Shown here in pieces: positions 56,260-64,000 of a stretch of DNA of 64,000 nucleotides. Each line of letters starts with the position of its first letter. The first letter of the stretch is position 1. Source of the DNA: Roseburia faecis (GTDB lineage: Bacteria; Bacillota; Clostridia; Lachnospirales; Lachnospiraceae); contig NZ_CVRR01000033.1 of NCBI RefSeq assembly GCF_001406815.1, positions 173,026 through 237,025 of the forward strand, given 5' to 3'. The notes beneath the pieces were generated by a model. It did not search any database, was not told the origin of the DNA, and worked only from the letters and a program-made list of their open reading frames with translations. Both the position numbers and the translations under genes were made by a program.

Positions 56260-58986
56260 TTGGTGGGTACTCCAAATATCGATAAGCAGATATTGGTTAT
56301 TAACAGAAATATATGCAGGCATATAGCTGAAGCAAATGGTGAAACACGAGGTATGGTTTCTCAAGACATTTTAGCGCAGCTAAGGAATTTTGTAGAGCAT
56401 ATTATGCTTAAAATCTATGCTAGAGGCAATGATATTCCTGATGATTATGACAACATTTGCAAGGCTATAGAATATGTAGAAGCTCAGGGTAGGTACAAGG
56501 ATATAAGAAGCTTTCATGATTTTCTTCAGATTGTTGCATCTCATTATACTATGGATGAGGAAAACTCAGAGCGATTAATGCTCAAATACTATGAGTATTT
56601 GCTAAAACTAAGGAAGTTTCTTCATGATAAGTATTCTTTGGAAATACTTGATAATCTCGAAGATTTTCCAATTGATTTAGATAAAACACTTCAAGAGTAT
56701 TATGAAAAGATTGCTGTAAAGATAAAAACATATAATGGTGTCAGATATGGTAAATCGGAACGTTACTATATGTTGAAAAAGAAGCCTTTCTTTGTTGAGG
56801 GGGAGATATACTACGAAATAACATTTACGCCAGCAAATGATTATGTAAATAAGTCAAACAGAATTATTGCTTTTTCGGAATATGATATTTCGGATGATTA
56901 TGCCGTAAGACTCACTTGTGTTGAAGATAATATCGAAATACTTGGAATGACAATGCCAGTTTTGATTGTCACAAACTGGTCGGTTTCTATTCGTGATTGT
57001 GAGTTTAAGAATTTTATCTCTGTTGTATCGGGTCAGCATAAGGATGCAGGAAAAAGTGAAAAACTAAATCTCTTAAGCTTTTTAACATACACTGGGTTTA
57101 ATTTGGTTGAGCTTGTATGTTTTTCAGATCAAAAGTATAGTGCGGCAAGAAGTACGATTCTTGAGTCAGCTAGAGCATTTCCTTTTATGGATGCGTTAGA
57201 TAAGAGCCGAGAAATAATCAAAAGAGATAGGCCGGGTGCTAATATTCTTAGATACATTTTGCTGCACATGAATAATGTGTTTATAAAAGATCAAAGAGGT
57301 GGCTCAAGTAATAATTATCTTTCGAATCTGTATCTGCAGAATGGATGTATTCCTTTTGATAAAATGCCTTTTATCAGTTTTCCGATGCGACATACATCTC
57401 GCTTGTCGGATATTTTTAAATGCATACCGGTGAAGAATCATCAGCATGAGTTGTTGGCTAGGTTTGTTCATAACAAGACGGAGATAGAAGGGAAATTATT
57501 TACTTCATTAAAGGAATTGGATGGATTTGAAAACATTCCGCAGTTGGTAGATACATATAATGGCAAATTATGGTCAGGTCATTTTGAATCAGGAAAGTTG
57601 GTTATTGAAAAAGGCCAGATTTTCATTAATGGATACAAGAATGATACGGTAAACATTATTTCTCGTTTGAAAGCTTTTACTATTTCAGGAATACAGAATT
57701 ATTCAAACAAGATGGCTGTCTGGTTACAAGATCCTAATAATGGAGTGGATTGTGACGAGAAGAAAGAAGCTATGTTACACATGTTTGATCAATCATGTGT
57801 AGCACTTATTTATGGTTCTGCCGGAACGGGAAAATCAACTTTAATAAACCATCTGTCTCATTATTTTGCTGCTAATTCAAAATTGTTTTTGGCACAGACA
57901 AATCCTGCTGTCGATAATCTAAAAAGAAAAGTTACAGCTGCTGATAGTGAGTACATGACAATAGCCAAATTCATTAAAAGATCAAATATAAGAACGGAAT
58001 ATGATGTTTTGGTTATTGATGAGTGCAGTACAGTTAGTAATAAAGATATGTGGCAAGTATTGCAAAAAGCTCAATTCAAAATACTAATTTTGGTCGGAGA
58101 TACATATCAGATTTCTGCCATAAGATTTGGTAATTGGTTTAGTGTGGCTAGGGCGTTTATACCTGAAACAGCAGTATTTGAGTTAACCAAGCCGTATAGA
58201 ACAAGCGACACCGGATTATTAACCTTATGGGAAAGAGTACGAGCAATGGATGATAGAATTTTGGAGGCTATTATCCGTAAAGACTATTCAGTAACATTGG
58301 ATGCGTCAATTTTTGATGCTGCAGAAGATGATGAGATTATTCTTTGTTTAAATTATGATGGCCTTTATGGCATAAATAATATCAATAGATTCTTACAAGA
58401 GAGTAATCCTAATGAGCCTATCGAATTGGGGATTCAACGTTTTAAGGTTGGAGATCCTGTTCTTTTTAATGAGAATGAGCGGTTTAGAACCGGAGTATAC
58501 AATAATATGAAGGGGAAAATAAGAAGTATTGAAATAGTTGATGAAGATGAACCGCAGGAAAGAATTGTTTTTGATGTAGAACTTGAGAAAGTCATCGACG
58601 GTATGGATGCTTTCGGAGCTGATTTTATGCTTGTTGATGATGAATATCCTGATGCAGAAAACTCTGTAATCAGATTCTATGTTAATAAGTTAAAGAGTAC
58701 AGATGAGGATGATGACAATTCAGCATGTGATGTTATTCCATTTCAGGTTGCATATGCAGTTTCAATTCATAAAGCTCAAGGCTTGGAATATAGTTCAGTA
58801 AAGATTGTTATTACAGATGAGGTTGATGAATTAATTACTCACAATATTTTTTATACTGCTATAACAAGGGCACAGAAGAAACTTAAAATTTATTGGACTC
58901 CTGAGGTTGAGAAAAAGGTACTTTCAACAATAAAACCTAAGGATATCAATAAAGATATTAATATTTTGAAGCAGTATGGACTATAA
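56260..58986 (+). CDS. Large SF1 helicase with uncharacterised N-terminal half
   Basis: 908 aa. The C-terminal ~400 residues are a superfamily 1 helicase: Walker A with K525 (YGSAGTGKSTLINHL), motif II (LVIDECSTV, near 584), motif III (ILVGDTYQISAIRFG), motif IV/V region (ELTKPYRTSDTG), and the UvrD/RecD-like C-terminal motifs AVSIHKAQGLEYSSVKIV and FYTAITRAQKKLKIYW. The first ~500 residues match no domain I know and are not repetitive. The start is TTG 56260 or GTG 56263 after a G-rich SD. Between the AIPR and MBL genes, it could be a defence effector or a partner of the MBL-STAND module; which cannot be decided from sequence. Confidence 0.85.
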   Translation: MVGTPNIDKQILVINRNICRHIAEANGETRGMVSQDILAQLRNFVEHIMLKIYARGNDIPDDYDNICKAIEYVEAQGRYKDIRSFHDFLQIVASHYTMDEENSERLMLKYYEYLLKLRKFLHDKYSLEILDNLEDFPIDLDKTLQEYYEKIAVKIKTYNGVRYGKSERYYMLKKKPFFVEGEIYYEITFTPANDYVNKSNRIIAFSEYDISDDYAVRLTCVEDNIEILGMTMPVLIVTNWSVSIRDCEFKNFISVVSGQHKDAGKSEKLNLLSFLTYTGFNLVELVCFSDQKYSAARSTILESARAFPFMDALDKSREIIKRDRPGANILRYILLHMNNVFIKDQRGGSSNNYLSNLYLQNGCIPFDKMPFISFPMRHTSRLSDIFKCIPVKNHQHELLARFVHNKTEIEGKLFTSLKELDGFENIPQLVDTYNGKLWSGHFESGKLVIEKGQIFINGYKNDTVNIISRLKAFTISGIQNYSNKMAVWLQDPNNGVDCDEKKEAMLHMFDQSCVALIYGSAGTGKSTLINHLSHYFAANSKLFLAQTNPAVDNLKRKVTAADSEYMTIAKFIKRSNIRTEYDVLVIDECSTVSNKDMWQVLQKAQFKILILVGDTYQISAIRFGNWFSVARAFIPETAVFELTKPYRTSDTGLLTLWERVRAMDDRILEAIIRKDYSVTLDASIFDAAEDDEIILCLNYDGLYGINNINRFLQESNPNEPIELGIQRFKVGDPVLFNENERFRTGVYNNMKGKIRSIEIVDEDEPQERIVFDVELEKVIDGMDAFGADFMLVDDEYPDAENSVIRFYVNKLKSTDEDDDNSACDVIPFQVAYAVSIHKAQGLEYSSVKIVITDEVDELITHNIFYTAITRAQKKLKIYWTPEVEKKVLSTIKPKDINKDINILKQYGL

Positions 58987-59005
58987 AAAGAGGTGGATAT
59001 TGTAA

Positions 59006-60046
59006 GTGAAGTTAAAAATGTTACCAGCACTAGCTGGTGATTGTCTTGAAATCAAATTTGATGGTTGTACTCCGGGGATGGTAATTATCGATGGAGGAAT
59101 GGGAAAAGAATGCAGATACATTTTGAAAAATGATGTTTGTGATTGGAAAGACAAGAATGGACCGGTTGACTTAGCTATTTTGACGCATATGGATAATGAT
59201 CATATTAGCGGCTTCTTATCACTAATTAAGGATGAGAAAATTAATGATGAATATTTATCCGAGATGTGGTTTAACTACGGAGAGAAAATAGAAAGATCTG
59301 TGTCGAATGAGAAGAAGCGATTATATGTCGAGGATAATTCGTGCCTTACTTCGTGTAAGCAAGGAAAAGAACTTTATGAGTATTTAAAGATTAAGAATAT
59401 ACCACTAGTGGCACCGATTATTTCAGGGATGAAGAAACAGGCTGATCAATGGTGTTTGGAAGTAATATCACCAAGCGAAGAGTGCCTAGATGAATTTGTA
59501 TCTTCTGATGAGTATCAAGTTATAGAAGATGAAGTCGCTGACTTGCAAACAGCTGCAAGAAAAAATGATTATGGGTATTCTGTAGAGGATTTATTAAAGA
59601 GAACTTTTGATGAATCTTCAGTAACTAAGGCTAATGCGAGTAGTGTTGCCGTTTTGGTCTCAGATAATGATCATAGTATTTTATGTTTGGGTGATGCAAA
59701 ATCATCTGAAGTTGAGCGCGAATTGAGAAGAAGAGGATATTACGAGAATAACCCCTTACATGTAGATTTTGTCAAGGTCTCACATCATGGAAGTTCTCAT
59801 AGCACTAGCGGTTCATTGATTAGAATTTTGGATTGCAGGAATTATTTGATTTCGACTAATTGGAAGGGATTGCCTACGAAGGAATGCCTGGCGCGTATAG
59901 TAGAAAATGCATTGGAACCGGTAACTTTTTATTGTAATTATGAACCATATACTGAGATATTCACTAGTGACGAATATCAAAAATACGGTATGCAGTTTAA
60001 AAATATAGGAAACATGGAGATTGATGTAAGTGGAGAATCATTATAA
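59006..60046 (+). CDS. ComEC/Rec2-type metallo-beta-lactamase fold hydrolase
   Basis: 346 aa. The metal motif is THMDNDHISG near residues 60-69 (THxDxDH). A GDA segment (ILCLGDAKSSEVERELRRRG) and the late metal motif VKVSHHGSSHSTSG near 258 follow. There is no membrane segment, so it is a soluble relative of the ComEC C-terminal nuclease-like domain. The GTG start 59006 has AGGTGG 9 bp upstream. It overlaps the next gene by 17 bp, a strong sign that the two proteins work together, as in type 1 AVAST where an MBL protein accompanies a protease-STAND sensor. Confidence 0.88.
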   Translation: MKLKMLPALAGDCLEIKFDGCTPGMVIIDGGMGKECRYILKNDVCDWKDKNGPVDLAILTHMDNDHISGFLSLIKDEKINDEYLSEMWFNYGEKIERSVSNEKKRLYVEDNSCLTSCKQGKELYEYLKIKNIPLVAPIISGMKKQADQWCLEVISPSEECLDEFVSSDEYQVIEDEVADLQTAARKNDYGYSVEDLLKRTFDESSVTKANASSVAVLVSDNDHSILCLGDAKSSEVERELRRRGYYENNPLHVDFVKVSHHGSSHSTSGSLIRILDCRNYLISTNWKGLPTKECLARIVENALEPVTFYCNYEPYTEIFTSDEYQKYGMQFKNIGNMEIDVSGESL

Positions 60047-63000
60047 TCCTTTAATGAATTATGCGGTTAAAATTACATATTGTGATAATTACGGTTCGGG
60101 AGTTGCGTTTAGAACTAATGATAAGATAATCGTCTTAACTGCGTATCATATTATCAATGAGGAGTCTTTTTCAAGCGAAGATTTATTTATAAATATAATT
60201 GACAAAGGACAAGAGAAGAAAATTGATTTTAAAGTAATAAAAAGCTCATTTGATATAGAGAATGATTTGGCAGCGTTTATAATAGATTCTCAATTTATAT
60301 TTTCGAAATTGAGATTGGTTTATCCGTTTATAGGACAAAGGGTTAAGATGTACGGATTCCCTCATGTTCTGCAAGATTCCAAGGATATTCATTCATATAT
60401 GCTAGAAGGGAAAGTTAATGATATTCTTCCAGGCAAACTGTTTGTGACTCTTAATGAGAAGCTCGGCTCAATTGATACCGACGAAAAAGAAACAGTGGAT
60501 GGCTACTCTGGTAGTGGTGTTTATCAGATAAATGGAAAAAATGTAAAATTATGCGGTATTGAAACAAATGTTTTGAATAAGAGTGTATCTTATAATGCTG
60601 TGTGTGGTGCATCGGTTGATGTCATTTTTTCACTTTTAGTTAAACTTGGCGTAGATGAAGATGTATTAGTACAGAATGATGTTATATCAGATGTTGTTAA
60701 AAACTCTGATTTGTACATGAGCCATTTAGTAACAATAGATGTTTTGGGATCCAAGAAGGTTTCGCTAGAAAAACTTCAAAATGAATATCGAGAAGGAATT
60801 ACTGCTAGACCTGAGCATATTAGAAAAAGACTAGATGTAATAAGGAATAAGTGGATAGAACAAGTTGAAATTAACTTTGAAAAATCGAATATCGTCTTAA
60901 TAAGAGGTGCTTCAGGTCAAGGAAAAACTAGTTTAGCATATCGATACTTGCTAGAACGGTATGCTGAGGAGCAGATTATATGTATTCAGAAGCTGACTAA
61001 TGAAAATTCGATATGGGCAATACTTAATTTCCTCAAAAGAGAATTAGAAGATAGAGAATATGTACTGTATTATGATGTTCAGCCTGGTGATACATTTTGG
61101 GGAATAATCTTAAATGCTATTTCCATGCATCTCCCGGATGCTCGTTTATTAGTTACTGTACGTGAGGATGATTATAATTCTAGTAATATTAGTCGTGGAA
61201 GTGTCAGCTATGAAGAAATATCGCTGGAACTATATGAAGACGAGGCAAGAGAAATCTATTCTCAATACGAACAGAATACTTTTATTTCGTTTGATGATCT
61301 TTGGAAAACATTTGGTAATGGAGGACCATTGCTAGAGCTTATTTATTTGATTAATCATTCAATGACATTAGAAGCGAAAATAAATAATCAAATAACACGG
61401 ATTGACAGTGAAATTGATGAAAGAGAGTGGTTTAATGTATTAGCGGTTATCGCAATTGCTGGTCAGTATGACTTATCTATAAAACTAGATGTGCTGTTTG
61501 AAAAAATTAAGTTAAAAAATGCTAGCAAGTTACTTCAGCAATTTGAAAAAGAGTTTTTTGTAAAAATCTCAGACAATGGAGAAAGAATAAAGTGTCTTCA
61601 CTCTGTTAGGGCTCATTTGATAATAAAGTGCTTAGAGGGAAAATTTGGTTTTAATTATTTGCAAGCATTGCTTTTGACTTTGTCTGTTATCGATAATAGT
61701 ACAATGTATTTGTTATTGAAATACTTCAGTAAAAATAAAGTAAGTGAAGAGGTTGTTGACGAGTTTTCTAATATATCATTTGAGGACTTATCTGTTGTTG
61801 AAGATATTCTTAGAGGTCTGCTGTGGCTTTCTATAACAGATTACTTGTCGGTAAATAAAAAGGTAATTGAAGAAGGAAATCGTATTTTTACAAATAATTA
61901 TGTGATGATTGCCTTATGTGATATTACTGGATTTATCGATACTCAGCAAACAACGAGTGACTTACTTAAAATTTATGATAAAAAAAGACCTGGGATAATT
62001 GATGAAGTTAACTCATTGATTAATAGGCAAACAACGAGATTCCTAGAGTATGAATATCCAAAAAGATTTTTAGAAAATATCGCAAATTCTATCATTGAAT
62101 TTGTAGAAAAGAAGACCGTGAATACTCGTAGCTTAGGTTACATTTTATTTTGGGCAAATAAACTAGGTGTATCAATTAGTATCAGTTCGGAAATTGATGT
62201 CAAGGAACCAAAGGATTATATGGGATTATTAGGACTTGTAAAAGGACTTATATCTCAAGGATTATACTCAAAGGCCGACGAAATAAAGAATAAATATGAA
62301 AAGAAATTATTAAGTGATGCTAATATTGTTTCTCTATATATAAAAGATAATGAAATCTTTGCAGAGGTAGTTCCAAATTATTATCCTGAATCTAAAGCAA
62401 ATAGAGCTATAAAGGATTTTGGATACAATGAAAAATGTATGTATGCAATTAATATGCTTTCATGTTTGTATCCTCAATTGGAAAGGTATAATGTAACTCT
62501 TTTAGGGACTAAAATTTTAGATATTAATATTCCAGACACTGAAAAACACATCCCTAAAGAAAATTTGCCTGATAAGTGGATTACAGAATTGAATGGTATA
62601 TGCCATAGAATGCTGGAGTATGAGAATTCTCTCGATGATTGGAAAGATGTTTTTGATAATATCAATTCCTATCGAAATAAGATTATAGATTTGTTTGAAG
62701 AATTGTTATGTCAATTGGGAAAATTCTACCGAAAAGGAACCTTTGATCCAAAGCAAATCAACCAAATACAAGTGGAGCTAAATAAAGGTAGAGATTTTAG
62801 TATTCCTAAGTGTGCTAGAGATAAATTTGGAATTAGTAATGATGCAGATAATCTGAAAGTCAGTAACCTGAAAGAGAGTGCAGTTGAAAATGAACAACAC
62901 GAAACACTAGGAAAAGCCGATAGACTGTGGATTGGAGATGCTTGTAATAAGTTTTTCAGTGGTGTTAATAATTATATAAATGGGTTATACAGTATGATGG

Positions 63001-63923
63001 AGGGGCTTGCAAATAATAAGGATCCTAAAGAGTATTGTAGACTTCAATTTTTTAATATAGTTTCGTCGTACGAATTGTACTATCAGTTTTTGGAGGCAAA
63101 TAAAAGCTTTTTTGCTGCTTATGATTGTGCGGTTAATGAGGAAAAAGAACTAATTCTCCTCGAAAAAATTGTTGCTCTGACAAAGTGGATTTATTTGAAT
63201 GGTTATCGTCATGAAAATAATATTGTATATGACGCATACGAATCTTTTAAGAAGAATAAGCGATCCATTGATGATTATTTGAAGAAAGAGATAGGTGATT
63301 ATACAGAAGTCCAAGAAATAGAGTTTATAGAAGAAACTATTGTTCTTCATGTTAATATGAGTGAGAGCGATACATTAATAGAAAAAATATACTATGAAGT
63401 GCAAAAATTAGTAGGCAATTGTGGTACTATTTCTGCAGAAAGAGGATATTTATTTAATAGAATTAGAAAAATATGTTTTGCTATTTCTGATGATAAATAC
63501 AAAGATTTTCTATTTATTAATATTCCAATTAATAGTTTTACGTTGGCAAAAGATGTTGAACAGTTACATAAATATGTAATCGGCGCAGATAGGCAAAACA
63601 CTATTGTGCCACCTGCATATATGGGAAATGGAGCCATAGCAAGTGTTATCTATATAGCTAGTCAATTGGTTCAGATAAATGAGGCATTATTTGTTACCTC
63701 AAAGTATTCCATACCGGAAACTATTGATTCGATAAACAAAATGCTCAAACTAGAATTAGAGGAGATTGGAAAGACGATAAAAGAATTCCCTGATTATGCC
63801 GAATTGTATCAAGATATTATGATGATACGTTCTCTAAACCTAATTACGATAGATAACAATGAATACAAAAGTAATATTGATTTGTTGGAAAAGTTTATTT
63901 CAAAATATGGAGATTCAATGTAA
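60030..63923 (+). CDS. Trypsin-like protease-STAND NTPase (Avs1-like)
   Basis: 1297 aa. The N-terminal trypsin-like serine protease has GSGVAFR, the His motif TAYHII (H40), the Asp motif ENDLAAF (D79) and the Ser motif GYSGSGVY (S160), so the triad looks intact. The STAND/NACHT-like NTPase starts near residue 260: P-loop RGASGQGKTS with K299, then LLVTVREDDYN (Walker B/sensor region) and the long helical arm typical of STAND sensors to the end. The GTG start 60030 has GGAGA 9 bp upstream. By analogy with AVAST it should bind a phage protein, oligomerise and activate the protease. The trigger and substrate are unknown. Confidence 0.87.
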   Translation: MENHYNPLMNYAVKITYCDNYGSGVAFRTNDKIIVLTAYHIINEESFSSEDLFINIIDKGQEKKIDFKVIKSSFDIENDLAAFIIDSQFIFSKLRLVYPFIGQRVKMYGFPHVLQDSKDIHSYMLEGKVNDILPGKLFVTLNEKLGSIDTDEKETVDGYSGSGVYQINGKNVKLCGIETNVLNKSVSYNAVCGASVDVIFSLLVKLGVDEDVLVQNDVISDVVKNSDLYMSHLVTIDVLGSKKVSLEKLQNEYREGITARPEHIRKRLDVIRNKWIEQVEINFEKSNIVLIRGASGQGKTSLAYRYLLERYAEEQIICIQKLTNENSIWAILNFLKRELEDREYVLYYDVQPGDTFWGIILNAISMHLPDARLLVTVREDDYNSSNISRGSVSYEEISLELYEDEAREIYSQYEQNTFISFDDLWKTFGNGGPLLELIYLINHSMTLEAKINNQITRIDSEIDEREWFNVLAVIAIAGQYDLSIKLDVLFEKIKLKNASKLLQQFEKEFFVKISDNGERIKCLHSVRAHLIIKCLEGKFGFNYLQALLLTLSVIDNSTMYLLLKYFSKNKVSEEVVDEFSNISFEDLSVVEDILRGLLWLSITDYLSVNKKVIEEGNRIFTNNYVMIALCDITGFIDTQQTTSDLLKIYDKKRPGIIDEVNSLINRQTTRFLEYEYPKRFLENIANSIIEFVEKKTVNTRSLGYILFWANKLGVSISISSEIDVKEPKDYMGLLGLVKGLISQGLYSKADEIKNKYEKKLLSDANIVSLYIKDNEIFAEVVPNYYPESKANRAIKDFGYNEKCMYAINMLSCLYPQLERYNVTLLGTKILDINIPDTEKHIPKENLPDKWITELNGICHRMLEYENSLDDWKDVFDNINSYRNKIIDLFEELLCQLGKFYRKGTFDPKQINQIQVELNKGRDFSIPKCARDKFGISNDADNLKVSNLKESAVENEQHETLGKADRLWIGDACNKFFSGVNNYINGLYSMMEGLANNKDPKEYCRLQFFNIVSSYELYYQFLEANKSFFAAYDCAVNEEKELILLEKIVALTKWIYLNGYRHENNIVYDAYESFKKNKRSIDDYLKKEIGDYTEVQEIEFIEETIVLHVNMSESDTLIEKIYYEVQKLVGNCGTISAERGYLFNRIRKICFAISDDKYKDFLFINIPINSFTLAKDVEQLHKYVIGADRQNTIVPPAYMGNGAIASVIYIASQLVQINEALFVTSKYSIPETIDSINKMLKLELEEIGKTIKEFPDYAELYQDIMMIRSLNLITIDNNEYKSNIDLLEKFISKYGDSM

Positions 63924-64000
63924 GCGCCTAGTTTCAGGGTGGATTTAAAATCATCACAAAATTTGCCATAATTATAGATGATAGATGCCAGCATTTTACT
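63924..64000. other. Window end, no gene supported
   Basis: 77 bp after the STAND gene, AT-rich. I see no terminator hairpin and no frame with an SD. The operon could continue beyond the window. Confidence 0.5.

Noticed and set aside
63392..63994. - strand frames at the right end of the window
   Set aside because: They lie mostly opposite the STAND gene, have no SD, and have shadow-like composition.

Overview
This window looks like a chromosome segment from a low-to-moderate GC Gram-positive anaerobe of the class Clostridia, most likely family Lachnospiraceae (Roseburia/Agathobacter/Blautia type). The evidence is gene order: grpE-dnaK-dnaJ followed by prmA-rsmE-cysteine desulfurase-thiI; ireB-ruvX-DUF1292-RNase J-O-methyltransferase-U32 peptidase; era-yqzL-like-recO; a single-chain glycyl-tRNA synthetase; and a heavily codon-biased pyruvate phosphate dikinase. 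The species cannot be fixed from the sequence alone.

Region 1 (1-41.7 kb) is conserved core genome, nearly all on the + strand. It holds heat-shock chaperones (grpE 3' end, dnaK, dnaJ, and an extra protein with a C-terminal J-like domain); ribosome and tRNA modification (prmA, rsmE, NifS-type desulfurase with thiI, mtaB, tgt); the ireB-ruvX-DUF1292-rnj block; a large secreted Ig-like protein; aroC on the - strand; a neopullulanase-type glycosidase; yajC; a leuB-ilvD-ilvB branched-chain block; serC-serA-DUF1015; mscS; an M16C peptidase; era-recO; a lipoprotein; glyQS; and ppdK. Several genes below the usual size cut-off are recoverable: a 58-aa membrane protein after rnj, a YqzL-like ORF overlapping recO, and a 78-aa HPr-like protein that lacks the phosphorylatable histidine. 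Promoters of TTGNNN-17-TANNNT form and hairpin terminators separate the operons.

Region 2 (41.7-47.4 kb) is an accessory junction. The ppdK terminator is followed by about 650 bp without a recognisable gene, and inside it is an ordered array of five partly conserved 42-43 bp semi-palindromic repeats separated by 30/31/30/31 bp. The array runs straight into a gene for an uncharacterised protein with a PD-(D/E)XK-like motif set. Next come remains of an integrative conjugative element: an IS256-family transposase 5' fragment fused to a topoisomerase III fragment and a relaxase C-terminal fragment with an in-frame stop, then an apparently intact IS30-family element, then a stretch rich in nested inverted repeats.

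Region 3 (47.4-63.9 kb) is an AT-rich, tightly packed, all-plus-strand defence operon of nine genes. In order they are an XRE regulator, two cytosine-5 DNA methyltransferases, a McrB-like AAA+ protein, a DUF2357 (McrC-like) nuclease, an AIPR-family protein with an N-terminal nuclease-like region, a large SF1 helicase, a ComEC-type metallo-beta-lactamase, and a 1297-aa trypsin-like/STAND NTPase. The first five resemble a BsuMI-type restriction-modification system. The last two resemble the MBL plus protease-STAND pair of type 1 AVAST. The AIPR protein and helicase lie between these modules. The two most novel-looking items are the repeat array with its adjacent nuclease-like gene, and this composite defence operon.
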